DNA from: Liolophura sinensis
Taxonomy: Eukaryota > Mollusca > Polyplacophora > Chitonida > Chitonidae
Reading direction: 5' to 3'
Length of the DNA stretch: 64,000 nucleotides
Assembly: GCF_032854445.1 (NCBI RefSeq)
Contig: NC_088298.1
Span: 2,848,160-2,912,159 of the forward strand
The notes beneath the pieces were generated by a model that saw only the letters and a program-made list of their open reading frames with translations, searched no databases and was not told the DNA's origin. The translations under genes were made by a program, and so were the position numbers. Each line of letters starts with the position of its first letter. Within the stretch, counting starts at the first letter, position 1. Of the stretch, positions 29,578-40,129 are shown one piece after another.

Positions 29578-31236
29578 ATGGATCTACGTATCACCTTTGT
29601 TCTGCTAACTCTCGTGTATTCTGTTCGTGGCACCAGGCCAAGCAACATCTGTCCCCAGTCCACGCCTTGTGTGTGTAAAAACGACGGACTTTTGGCGTCC
29701 GAGACAGAAGTGGATTGCCAGTTGAGGAAACTGAACGGTGTACCAACATTTGAAGGCATCGGTAAAGCTCGGAAAATCAATTTGTCCAGGAACAAGCTCA
29801 CAAAACTGGACGCAAACACCTTTGCGGGGATAACCACTCCTCAAATTGATCTGTCCGGTAACATGATATCCACGACGGACGAGTTAGCCTTTGCAGGACT
29901 CGAAAACTCTTTGGAAACTCTAATTTTAAAATCGAACAAGTTCTCCACCATTCCAACACAGAGTTTAAAACGTCTCGGTAAGTTGAAGGTACTGAATTTC
30001 GACAACAACCCGGGTCTGGTGGCCATCAACGGGTCGGACTTCCAGGGACTTTCGCAGCTGGAGACGCTGTCGCTCAAAAAATGCTCTATTGCATGCCTGC
30101 ACGAAGGAAGTTTCGTTGGACTGGACAACCTTAGGGAACTCGTCCTTTACAATAATGACTTGAAGGAAATTTCTTCCACCTTGTTTCTACCTCTAACAAG
30201 CTTGCAGGAATTAGATCTAGGGTTTAACCTGGACCTGGATCACATGCCAGCACGCGCGTTCCGCCATATTACCAGCCTGAGTTTGAGCATGAACAACTTC
30301 TCGTCAGATGACAGTTTCGACCCGGCGGCGTTTGCGGACGTCAGTGACAGCCTGGAACTTTTGAAGCTTGATCACTGCCGGATGAAAGCCGTGCCTAGCA
30401 GAGCACTCAAACAGCTGACATCACTTAAACAGTTAAATTTGAACGGGAATCAAATCCGGAGGATCGAGGCTGAAGACCTTTCCGGGTTGTCCAGTTTGGA
30501 ACATCTCACGTTGGACGACAACCGCCACCTGCATCTGGCGCTCCACGGCCTCTCTAAAGTCGCCGGAACTCTCAAGTACCTGAGCATGCGCGATATGAAC
30601 CTCAAAGCAATCCCGCTTGAACCTTTACAGGATCTGCTCGCTTTGGAGTGGCTAGATGTGTCCGAAAATAGCTTCGAATCGTTAGGTCCGGGTGCTTTGG
30701 AAGGAATTTGTGCGACACGATTCGAGATCACTCATTCTCACCTTCAAAGAATCTCGAAAGAAGCGTTCAGGAACACCCCCAACAACCTTCGCCTGAATCT
30801 AAAGGGGAACGTCATCGATAGCATGGAGTTTCTCGAACAGCCTTGTAAATTTGAGGAAGCTGATGTGGATGCCATTTGTGACTGCGCGCTTTATAAGCTC
30901 CTAAAGACGAGAAAGATTCAACTCAAAGGGAAATGTCGTCTGCCCCGAGATCTCGAAGGAATCACGGTCGATAGCAAGGCTTACAAGCTCATTAGTCGAG
31001 AGAGGTGTGAAAGGAATTCGACCAACTTTTGGTCTGATCACACGCCCAACTGCCCACTATTCGACCCTTCAGAGACAGGAGAGCTCTCCCCAGCCAGATG
31101 TTCGACGGTGTCTCGTGACGATGCTGGGGAGACGGGTTTGAATTCAAGTGTAAATGTTGCACTGGCTTCCACTTCATTAACTGGTTTTCTTAACATGTTT
31201 GGCTTCGTAATTTATCGCAATCTGTGCTTAATCTAA
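29578..31236 (+). CDS. Secreted or membrane-anchored leucine-rich-repeat protein, 552 aa, single coding exon
   Basis: The ATG at 29578 (AAAACCATGG context) opens a signal peptide, 'MDLRITFVLLTLVYSVRG'. The frame extends back to an acceptor, TTTTTTTGCTGTACAG at 29536-29551, so a 5' UTR intron is likely. Residues 25-47 form an N-terminal cysteine cap (C25, C31, C33, C47). About 13-15 LRRs follow to residue 410, for example 'LETLSLKKCSIACLHEGSF' and 'LKQLNLNGNQIRRI'. A C-terminal cap has C423, C434, C436, C453 and C477. The last 25 residues are fairly hydrophobic and could be a GPI signal. Extracellular LRR proteins bind protein partners in adhesion, guidance or immunity. The cap resembles, loosely, those annotated as oplophorus-luciferin monooxygenase non-catalytic subunit-like; orthology is unproven. 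Confidence 0.9.
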   Translation: MDLRITFVLLTLVYSVRGTRPSNICPQSTPCVCKNDGLLASETEVDCQLRKLNGVPTFEGIGKARKINLSRNKLTKLDANTFAGITTPQIDLSGNMISTTDELAFAGLENSLETLILKSNKFSTIPTQSLKRLGKLKVLNFDNNPGLVAINGSDFQGLSQLETLSLKKCSIACLHEGSFVGLDNLRELVLYNNDLKEISSTLFLPLTSLQELDLGFNLDLDHMPARAFRHITSLSLSMNNFSSDDSFDPAAFADVSDSLELLKLDHCRMKAVPSRALKQLTSLKQLNLNGNQIRRIEAEDLSGLSSLEHLTLDDNRHLHLALHGLSKVAGTLKYLSMRDMNLKAIPLEPLQDLLALEWLDVSENSFESLGPGALEGICATRFEITHSHLQRISKEAFRNTPNNLRLNLKGNVIDSMEFLEQPCKFEEADVDAICDCALYKLLKTRKIQLKGKCRLPRDLEGITVDSKAYKLISRERCERNSTNFWSDHTPNCPLFDPSETGELSPARCSTVSRDDAGETGLNSSVNVALASTSLTGFLNMFGFVIYRNLCLI

Positions 31237-31466
31237 CTGCCTACATACCTGCCAAATGCTTTTATATTTAGTTTTAGATAGGTTTATCCTGAAGACATTC
31301 CAGGAAAGATTACCTGAACATTTTATTATGCATGCATCCATGAGCCTTGGTTTTGTCCTTCAGGTGAACTGTTCCAGAAGAACAAATGTTCAAACATTTA
31401 TAAAATATCAAATGATTGTGAGTGTGTGTGGACATAACATTATCATTGTCTTATATTTTCAAACTT

Positions 31467-31472
31467 ATTAAA
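31467..31472 (+). terminator. Candidate poly(A) signal of the LRR gene
   Basis: ATTAAA about 230 bases after the stop codon, the first common poly(A) hexamer variant seen downstream, followed by TG-containing sequence. No transcript evidence. Confidence 0.3.
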
Positions 31473-31479
31473 ACTGTAA

Positions 31480-32620
31480 ATGATCTGAATGATGATGGTA
31501 AAAAACTGCCAAGTTTTGTTTGGCTTAATTTCTCTAAATAATACCTAATCTTTTTTTTTCTTGTATTCCCCCCCCCTCCCCCCCTCCATCCATTCCAACT
31601 ACTCAGGATGATCTGATGGCTTAACGCATTCTGGGTTTAGCCAGGAGGGTATCTCAGATGTCTTTGAGACACCATGTTCTGAGAAATGTAACATGGAAAA
31701 ATAGTGAAAATTGGCGAAAATTAGAAATCAAATTCCCTGATTTCAAATTTTATCTATGCTGCCAAATCTAGTGGTTTACTCCAGGCACCCTGGTTCTTCC
31801 ATCCTTATAAGCCTGACCGCCCTCCTCTAAGGACAAAATTCTTGAGTACGCTGTGAAAGATGCTATACCGCAGATCTAAGGTAAAAAAATTAATCAGCGC
31901 CATTGATACAGAGGGTTGCGCTATAACTTTTTTAAAATAACTTTTTCAAGTAATTAAAATTGTGAGAAGAGCCATCAGTTTATAATTTTATTACTTGATG
32001 TGTTTTACAGGCTTACGCTGTCAAAATGTATTTCATTGCAAGGTATAATCCATGCCATGTGTAGAATGAAAGAATACTTCCCGCTGTAAAGGAGAATTTC
32101 AGATTGAAAGGCTGTCTATTGAATGCGTTAAAGTCGATATGTAACAGACAGAGCAGTGACGACAGTGTTGTAGGCTACATGGAGTTTGCAAATAGTCACA
32201 CGTAACCAGTGAAATCCAGCTTGTTGTATGTCGGTTTACCTCAGTACGGTTTCATTCAAACTCCATGTATGAACTCCAAACTTCACGTATATAAATGCTT
32301 AAAAGTAGCAACTTAGAAACCCTCTAGCAACATGGCTTAAGATGAGTAAGGTAAAACAATGAAAATGGACCAAACATCGGACGTGTAAAATACTGGTGTA
32401 TAAAATGCAGACATATCACCCATATCCGGCCCCAATGTAATAAAACGTTAACCTGCCTACCTTGGTCTTGGACTGGGACAAGGACTGGGACCAGGAAGAA
32501 ACACTTTGGATCAAAGTTTTGTCTCGTTTTTGTCTAGAATATTTTGTCTTTTTCCATTATTTTCTATCCAAGTTTCAACTACTGCAATTGTCGTCATCTC
32601 CCCTATGCTCCTCACAGCGC
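31480..32620. other. Gene-free spacer
   Basis: No exon, SINE or array supported. Contains a C-rich run (31568-31586) and a short fragment (31768-31800) resembling the inverse of the 10015 repeat. Confidence 0.4.
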
Positions 32621-32624
32621 AGGT

Positions 32625-33270
32625 TTCAACGCCTGTCAATTAATGCTTCAACAACTGTTACAGCAATTTTTGGCCACACTTTCAAACTGCAGGTTTCAAC
32701 GACTGTTACAGCAAATTTTCGGCCATACTTTCAAACTCCCCAAAAATGCAGGTTTCAACGACTGTTACAGCCATTTTCGGCCATACTTTCAAACTCCCCA
32801 AAAATGCAGGTTTCAACGCCTGTTACAGCCATTTTCGGCCATACTTTCAAACTCCCAAAAATGCAGGTTTCAATGACTGTTACAGCAATTTTCGGCCATA
32901 CTTTCAAACTCCCCAAAATGCAGGTTTCAACGACTGTTACAGCAATTTTCGGCCATACTTTCAAACTCCCAAAAATGCAGGTTTCATCGACTGTTACAGC
33001 AATTTTCGGTCACACTTTCATATTCCCAAAATGCAGGTTTTATCGACTGTTACAGCAATTTTAGGCCTTTCATACTACCCAAAATACAGGCTTTAACGAT
33101 CCTTACAGTAATTTTCGGCCACACTTTCATACTCCCCAAGATGCAGGTTTTAACGATTGTTACAGCAATTTTCCGCCATACCCTCATTTTTCCAAAAATG
33201 CAGGCCTCAACGACTGTTACAACAATTTTCAGCCATACTTTCATACTATCCAAAATGCAGGTTTAAAAGG
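32625..33270. repeat. 57-60-bp minisatellite T8 (about 11 units)
   Basis: Unit ATGCAGGTTTCAACGACTGT, TACAGCAATTTTCGGCCATA, CTTTCAAACTCCCCAAAA, varying by one to three bases through the A-run. Similar units in three plus frames give ORFs of up to 200 codons with QVSTTVTAIFGHTFKLPKM repeats; these are array artefacts. Units are most alike in 32700-33000 and decay towards 33270. Confidence 0.88.
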
Positions 33271-33279
33271 ACAACAATT

Positions 33280-34200
33280 TTCAGCTAGTCGCTGCTTCAA
33301 TACCTCTATACATCGTCCTGTATTGCAAAAGCTGCGGTAGCGAAGTAAAGAGAGCTAGGCAGCGAGACTCACCTCGCTACCTCGTTACTCTCGCTTCACT
33401 ACAAACTAGAGTTCTTATACAATATCCATGTTTTTTGAAACAAAAACAAAGAGTCAATAAAGATACAGAACACATTTATTTGAAGGTTCCCAAATTATGT
33501 TCCAAATGATACTGGCCTCTTCTGTTCAAAGGCCCAACCTGAAGAGCTCAGTCATTCAGTTATTCATATCAAGCTTTACCCGAATGTCCGAAGTCCTATT
33601 CTATTCCTCTCTAAGATCCCATCGTTATTATCCTACATAAGATTACTGTGCACTTTCTTGTAATTACGAGGTATTTATGATGGTTATTCATTGTGGTGCA
33701 TGTGGTGTAAATGTCTTCTCCCTAATGATAATGGCCGCTCCATGGCACCGGTGTGTCAAGGTCACTGCTGAGCTATGCCATGCATCCAATCTATGCAGCG
33801 ACCTTGAATGTTAGCAACGTGAACTTTGAGGTCAGTGAATCAAGGATAAACTAGAAAATTAAGTTTTCAGTCAAAAAGCGGATCAAAATGTTGATCTCTA
33901 AACCGGTTTCTAAAGATAACCACTGAACACGAATTTATGATTGATTTTGACATCGACGTTGTTCTTGACCTTTCACCCTATTTTAAACTGTGACCTAATT
34001 GTTCTCTGACTTTTCGATTTCGACTACCTTGACCTTTATAATCAACAACTTCACATTTGACCTCATACTTTCCTTTCTACAAGCATTGTTCATTTTAAAC
34101 AAAGCATGCACAACTCCAGCTGACTACTTGTAAAATGATATATCCGCCTTTTAAGGGATTAAAGTAATAGATGTAATGTTAGACTAAACAATATGGAACT
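33280..34200. other. Gene-free spacer
   Basis: Nothing coding recognised. 33960-34075 is rich in the motif TGACCT/TTGACC in both orientations, of unknown meaning. Confidence 0.35.
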
Positions 34201-34227
34201 TGTATAATACACAATTTACATTGTTAA

Positions 34228-34350
34228 AATTTGACCTTACTGTCTTACTCTGAAAGTTTTTGTCTTACCCTCTATGCTGTACGTCTTGTTAAAATTTGAC
34301 CTTACTGTCTTACTCTGAAAGTTTTTGTCTTACCCTCTATGCTGTGCGTC
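34228..34350. repeat. Short direct duplication
   Basis: TTAAAATTTGACCTTACTGT...CTCTATGCTGT is present twice in tandem (about 34224-34284 and 34288-34348), a period of about 64 bp, directly before the D3 repeat. Confidence 0.6.
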
Positions 34351-34359
34351 TTAACTATA

Positions 34360-34690
34360 TTGTATTCCTGCATAAATCCGGATTCTGCTGGTGGACTAAG
34401 CATCCTCGAGGCCTGCTCCCTATGTATTGGTTTAATGTTAATGTATATTAAATGTGATAACAACACAGCATTTTGAGTAATTCTACACAAGTGACGTCTA
34501 ATAAATTGCATTTAACATCACTGCATATTTTGTTGCCTAATTCTTCTATTTTGGAATAAAACCATGACTGAGGTGTGCTGACAAGAGGCCGTATTTCACC
34601 GGTTACTTGTGACCATTTGCCAGATATCACACTGTCGTCGTTGCTCTGGTCTTACTCTCTATGCTGTACGACTTCAATCATATTACACAG
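34360..34690 (+). repeat. Dispersed repeat family D3, copy 2
   Basis: Same ordered blocks as 27165-27575, ending in GCCGTATTTCACCGGTTACT, GTGACCATTTGCCAG and CTCTATGCTGTACGACTT. Confidence 0.65.
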
Positions 34691-34712
34691 CTTAGTTCCA
34701 AATTTATATGTT

Positions 34713-34829
34713 ATTTATTTGATTGGTGCTTTACGCCGTACTCAAGAATATTTCACTTATACGACGGCGACCAGCATTATGGTGGGTGGAAACCGGGCAG
34801 AGCCCGGGGGAAACCCACGACCATCCGCA
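34713..34829 (-). repeat. SINE family A, 3' half, cut by array T9
   Basis: TTATTTGATTGGTGCTTTAC through GGAAACCGGGCAGAGCCCGG to ACCCACGACCATCCGCAG, well conserved. The next bases are already the first unit of the 39-bp array, so the rest of the SINE is missing. Confidence 0.8.
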
Positions 34830-35425
34830 GATGGTCACACGACAAAGCTCGCCTGGCCTTGGTGGTTAAAACGGTCACCCGACAAAGCTCGCCTGTCTTT
34901 GGTGTTTATGTGGTCACACGTCAAGCTCGTCTGGCCTCAGTGCTCATACAGTCACTCGGCAAAGCTAGTATGGCCTTGGTGCTTAAGAGGTCATACAACA
35001 AAGCTTGTGTAGCCTTGGTGTTTATTCGCTCAGACGGCAAAGCTCGTGTGGCCTTGGTATTTATAAATTTCACACGACAAAGCTCGTCTGGCCTTGGTGC
35101 TTAAACTGTGACACAGCAAAGCTTGTGTGACCTTGATGCTTATACAGTCACACGACCAAGTTCATGTGGCCTTGGTGCTTATATAGTCACACGGCAAAGC
35201 TCTTGTGACTTTGGTGTCAAAGCTGTCACATGACAAAGCTGGTCTGGTCTTGGTGCTAAAACTGTCGCACGACAAAGCTGGTGTGGCCTTGGTGTTTATA
35301 GAGTCACACGGCAAACCTCGTGTGGCCTTTGTGCTTAAACTGTCACGCGACAAAGCTCTTGTGACCATAATGCTTAAGCGGTCACACGGCAAAGCTCGTG
35401 TGGCCTTGATGCTTGGTGTTTAAGC
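34830..35425. repeat. 39-bp minisatellite T9 (about 15 units)
   Basis: Unit GTCACACGACAAAGCTCGTG followed by TGGCCTTGGTGCTTAAACT. 39 bp is 13 codons, giving short ORFs on both strands (for example VTRQSSPVFGVYV). No splice context. Confidence 0.88.
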
Positions 35426-35668
35426 AGTCTTGCGTTCGATGAAGACCACTTGACTTTCAATAATATGATGCGCGTATCTGTAAGTCACACGTGGGATAGT
35501 TGGCCATATTAAGTTAAGTGAAAACTTCTTGAATTTGGCCTTTAACAACAATAAATTACCTGATCACATGCTTTACCTAACAAAAGAATTGGTCGACCTG
35601 GGGTCTACCAACGTTACGAGGGTGTAGCCATTTCTCCCCAGAAGCTAAGCTCACCACATATACAACAG

Positions 35669-36022
35669 GGCCGTTTCGGTGGCCTATAATGTTTAGAGCG
35701 TCCGCCTCGAAGTCGGGAGACCCCGGATCAAACCCGGGCCAGGTCATACAAAAGACTTTTAAAATGATGCTTGTTGTAATTTCGCTTGGCGCTCAGCACC
35801 GAGAGGTGAGAGTAAGAAAACATGACTGGTTGGCCCGGTGTCAGTATAATGTGACTGGGCGGGGTGTCATGTCTGTTGTCTTCGGCATGACACCTCAATG
35901 GCGGCAGCACTCGCCCTGCCACACAGTGGTAATATATGTACACACACCACAGGAATCCTCGTTCTCATATGACTGAAAATTGGTTAAGTATGACGTTAAA
36001 CTCCAAGCATACATACGTATAT
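35669..36022 (+). repeat. SINE family C, full length
   Basis: tRNA-like head GGCCGTTTCGGTGGCCTATA, GTTTAGAGCGTCCGCCTCGA and AAGTCGGGAGACCCCGGATC with a B-box-like GATCAAACCCGGG. Core GTGTCAGTATAATGTGACTG and GGCGGGGTGTCATGTCTG; 3' end TATGACTGAAAATTGGTTAA and TATGACGTTAAACTCCAAGC with a CATACATA tail. The ending parallels family B (GTACGATGTTAAACCCCAAGC), suggesting a shared partner LINE. Confidence 0.85.
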
Positions 36023-36069
36023 ACAAATGCAACTATTTCAACATTGATACATTTCTGTACAGACACATC

Positions 36070-36200
36070 CGCTTGATTGATTGATTGATTGGTGTTCAAC
36101 GTTTCATTTTTCCATTTATACGACGGTGATCAGGTTTATGGGTGGAGGAAACCGGAATGCCACCGTCATTCCCCGGGTACCTTACAAAACTCCTGACTTA
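36070..36200 (-). repeat. Diverged SINE family A-like 3' fragment
   Basis: TTGATTGATTGGTGTTCAAC, TTATACGACGGTGATCAGGT and GGGTGGAGGAAACCGGAATG resemble the 3' part of family A. Similar old fragments are at 36845-36970 and 51540-51625. Confidence 0.5.
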
Positions 36201-37014
36201 AAGGTGTAAAGTCCGTAATTTATCTTTTATGGGTTTCGGATTTTACGTGTAACCTGAATGTGAACAGAATACAGCAGCCCGTGACCCTACATGTTTGGTG
36301 TGTTCTAGCATTCATTTCATACCTGACGCTATGTGCTATAAAAGCCGCTGCCAAAACAGCCAGGGTTGGATTCGAACTACGCACCTCATTGGTTAAGGGC
36401 CTGATGCAGACAATGAATAAATGAATGCCATGATATGGAATGTCGATAAATGAAAGGGAAAGACGCGTGGTCTTAAAAAAACTTAACAAACCAAGTTACC
36501 AACAAATGTACCGTTATATTATATCATTCTTTACCCGTTTCCTTTCTGAGCGCGGAAAACAATTACAAAACACCAAAGGGCTTTTGAATGCTTTATTACC
36601 ATTCGAAAGCACAATGCAAGACGGTTTAACAGATTTTTAATCGAACCAAATCAACCATGGACGAAAAACAAAAGCGTGCCCTCTGTTCATTGCAACATGG
36701 TCACTGGAGCGATCAAGATGACGTCATCAGCGCAAGAATCCAACGAAGAGGAATGTGAGTCCCAGAGGAACCAGCAGTTTTCTGAGATAATAAAAAAAAT
36801 GGGAAATGCAAATCCAGCGATTGTATATTTAGAATGTGAAGAATTTTTTGATCGGTGTTGTTACAGTATACTTGTTATGAACATATTTCACTTACACGAT
36901 GCGCCTTTAGTTTTATGGATGGAGGAAGGTAGGCAAAGCTTGAGAAACCTACCGCACCTCGTCAGGGTCTAGAGTCACCTCATAACTAAGAGCCGTAAAA
37001 TCTAGGCGTTAAAA

Positions 37015-37350
37015 CAGAGCAGTCGTCAGCCAATTAAATGGACGGTCCAGGTCAACATTCGCAAGACAAATTCCCGATACAAGGTTCAGCACAAAGTAAC
37101 TACAAGAGTATATGAAGTACGAAATTATAAGATGGATTCATACAAAGAGAAGCCGTCAACAGTTTTCAATCATGACGGAAAGCCGAGAGGAATGATGTAG
37201 GTGAAGGAATGAAATTTGTGTCCAGATTGTGTGCCATGCTAGTTTATAGGTTGTTGATTATCAAAATGTGCATCTCGGCTGCGCTTTGATTGCAACTGTT
37301 CATATATACAACGCGGCGGTCTAATTCAACAATTCCGATTACAGTCCAGG
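37015..37350 (+). repeat. Dispersed repeat family D1, copy 1
   Basis: Contains GGACGGTCCAGGTCAACATT, GCAAAGTCAACAGTTTTCAA-like and GTGTGCCATGCTAGTTTATA blocks shared in order with 41515-41690 (first half only), 45095-45370 and 61800-62115. All four are on the plus strand. No ORF, no recognised family. Confidence 0.65.
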
Positions 37351-37509
37351 ATAGGCACAGTTATGAAGCAAAGAAATTAAAAGACCAGCTGAAGGCTACA
37401 ATATATATCTTGACCCATGACTGATTTATTGATTGGTTGATTTATTGGAGATTTATCAGCGCCATGCATGCTCAAGAATTGTTCATGTCGTTTTATGTAA
37501 GTCATCATC

Positions 37510-37865
37510 AGTTTTATATATCATTTATCAATGTCCATAAATGAATTATCGATATCCATAATTTGCAGGAATTTGATGATATCGCTAATTCAGTCACTGA
37601 TATCTAAAAATGATTTAATAAATGAATTAACGATCTAGATAAATGAATTAGCGATATCCATAATTTGCAGGAATTTGATGATATCGCTAATTCAATCATT
37701 GATATCTATAAATGATTTAATAAATGAATTAACGATCTAGATAAATGAATTAGCGATATCCATAATTTGCAGGAATTTGATGATATCGCTAATTCAATCA
37801 TTGATATCTATAAATGATTTAATAAATGAATTAACGATCTAGATAAATGATTTAGCGATAAATAG
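37510..37865. repeat. About 102-bp tandem array T10 (3 units) with a perfect hairpin
   Basis: Each unit contains GAATTAGCGATATC, a 21-base spacer and GATATCGCTAATTC, giving a 14-bp perfect stem (for example 37645-37658 with 37680-37693). The array is very AT-rich. A diverged half-unit precedes it, and a related motif, GAATTATCGATATC, occurs at 39000-39013. Confidence 0.85.
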
Positions 37866-37869
37866 TGTT

Positions 37870-39060
37870 TTCAGTTTGGTTTCATTGGAAAAGCCTGATC
37901 CTGCTACTTTGATGCCAAACAATCTACGAGAAAATGTCTGTATTTACAATGGTTAAAACAGCAGGGCCAGTCATCCAGGAAGCAAGGCAGAGGAATCGGG
38001 GTGTTCAGCCAAGGTCGGTGATTTAATGCAACAGATACTGCAATTCTTACTACGGAGACACGGTTACAAGAGTGATACAGGGATTATAGTCAGTTTCTTT
38101 TAACCAGTCGCCTACATATTCAGCTGTACGTATCACACTACCAAAGTTGCGTTTCGTTAGTGACACGTATAACGGCACAAGCTCAACAAATGCACATTCT
38201 TGCACAGGAAATGAAGTTTGTTTTCTGATTTACACTGTTAAACCGCATTATCTCGTTTTTGACGGCAAGAACTCATTGCTTCAGGCGAAGCCATAATTAT
38301 TTAAAAAAAAAAAAACAGTGGCATGCTGGATATTGGGCGGAGTTCAATATGTTTTGACGAAGGACGACGACAGTTGCCTAAACTGCTATCGACTAATCTA
38401 AACCCTTTTTTCTGACTCTGTACAATTGTGTAAAGGAATTACATTAAGTAAATATTAAAGTAAATGAATTTTATTTTGTCTCTTGTAGTATATGATTTCA
38501 CGGCAGTGTGGTTTTAGTGCTGGATGTTAGGAAATTCCGTTAAAAAAAAACAATGTAATGTATTCGCAGAGAGTGGTGTATTTTGTGTTACTGCGTGGAA
38601 TTTGTTCTAATCGCATGTTGGTGCAGTTATTGTAAAACAAATTACGCCCATACCCAAGCATATCACAGGTTTTTAAATAATTATGACTTTACATTGAGTT
38701 CTCGGTGTTGAAAACAGGCTTATGGACTTCAACATTATGAATTAGAACAACTGTTCTAACTTCATTTTCCTATCAATAATATAGACGTACAACATATCAA
38801 TGTGTAGAGCTTATGTTGTTATGTTGTCACTGACGAAAGGCAATTTTGGTAGCAAGTAAGACTGATTTTGCAGACAGCTGAATATAGGCGACAGGCGAAA
38901 AAAAATAGACTATAAATAGTGTAATACCTGTAAAACTTACGGTAAAAATTATTGCTAGTTGTCAAGAGAGAGCAGTAATTACCAAACGACTCAAACGACT
39001 GAATTATCGATATCAATAATAATCAATAAATTATTTAATTTGGCCCTTCATAAAGCTGAC
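37870..39060. other. Gene-free spacer
   Basis: AT-rich DNA without recognisable exon or repeat. The minus ORF at 38819-39016 has low complexity and no context. Confidence 0.35.
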
Positions 39061-39065
39061 GACAT

Positions 39066-39298
39066 TAATTTATTTCTTTATTTCTTCGATTAAATGGTGT
39101 TTTACCCCGTCCTGAAGAATATTTCACACAAACGACTGTGACCAGCATTATGGTTGGAGGAAACCGGACAGAAGGAAAATGTACGGCCACAGAGGAAGCC
39201 AGCAAGAGCTGGACTTGAACACAGTGACAGCAATGGTGCATGAGAGGATCATTGCCCCGCGGTGGCGTGCTACCACCTCGGCTACAGAGGCCCCACGA
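39066..39298 (-). repeat. SINE family A, old copy
   Basis: TTTTACCCCGTCCTGAAGAA, CCAGCATTATGGTTGGAGGA and GAGGAAGCCAGCAAGAGCTG mark a diverged full-length copy with an internal deletion. It ends at GGCCCC (39288-39293). Confidence 0.75.
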
Positions 39299-39303
39299 CG
39301 ACA

Positions 39304-39597
39304 TTTGTTTATTTATTTCTTTGATTGGTATTTTACGCCGTACTCAAGAATATTTCACTTATACGACGGCGGCCAGCATTATGGTGGGAGGAAACCGGCA
39401 GTGCCCAGTGGAAATCCACGACCATCCGCGGGTTGCTGGAAAACCTTCCCACGTACAGTTGGAGAGGAAGCCAGCATGAGCTGGACTTGAACTCACAGCG
39501 ATCGCATTTGGTGAGAGGCTCCTGGGTCATTATGCTGCGCTAGCGCGCTAACCAACTGAGCCATCGAGCACGCCCCCCCCCCTCCCCCCCCCCCCCG
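39304..39597 (-). repeat. SINE family A, young copy next to an older one, plus C-homopolymer
   Basis: Almost complete copy from the TTTA tail to CTAACCAACTGAGCCATCGAG. The expected GGCCCC head is replaced by a long C/T run (39571-39597). CGACGACA occurs on both sides (39295-39302 and about 39596-39603), an apparent target duplication. Confidence 0.8.
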
Positions 39598-39901
39598 ACG
39601 ACAATGAGCGACTATGAATAACAAACATTCATATCATCACAGTATAATGTAAAATATAGATTATTTATAAAGTTAAACCAAATCATCTCAAATAATTCAG
39701 AAGGGAAAACATAACCATATTTTTGAATACACAATGTCAATATACTCTTTTATATCAAGAATAAGAAGAGAAGTAAATATATATTTTTTTGCACACTGTA
39801 TAAACTTACATGCTTTAAATAACCTTTTTTTTAATTTCAGCTTAAAAGTAGGGCCTATCACATTGATTTATATGATCAGTTTTAAATAAATCACAACGTA
39901 C

Positions 39902-39957
39902 CGGATCGTGAAGATCTCTACCATGGAGGCATCGCTCGCCATCATCGTAGGCCACAT
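39902..39957 (-). CDS. Weak candidate first coding exon in a CpG-rich patch
   Basis: On minus, ATG TGG CCT ACG ATG ATG GCG... encodes 'MWPTMMASDASMVEIFTI' and ends at a donor GATCCG/GTACGTTG (39901/39902). The surrounding 39900-40130 is markedly richer in G, C and CpG than its neighbours, as at a promoter. A second ATG with donor-like context, CCGATCAAT/GTGAGCGC, is about 40 bases upstream in the transcript. No downstream exon was found. Confidence 0.25.
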
Positions 39958-40129
39958 GTATTCGGGTCTGCGCTCACATTGATCGGTTGGGCAGCCATTC
40001 TCATAGACTCGGCAAATGCGCAGTTGTCACACCGAATCCTGGGACAGTTTCTCCAAGCTTGCGACGCCCCGACTGTAAGGATAATGCCTGAATGCAGTAC
40101 AGCATCCTGATCTCACGGAATCTCATTGC

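Noticed and set aside
32462-33096. Plus-strand ORFs of 200 and 116 codons
   Set aside because: Repeats of the T8 array in shifted frames; no gene context.
36440-36975. Possible plus-strand exons (66- and 98-codon ORFs; an ATG at 36658 followed by GAGGAAT/GTGAGT)
   Set aside because: Donor context is fair but no partner exon exists, and 36845-36970 is an old SINE-like fragment.
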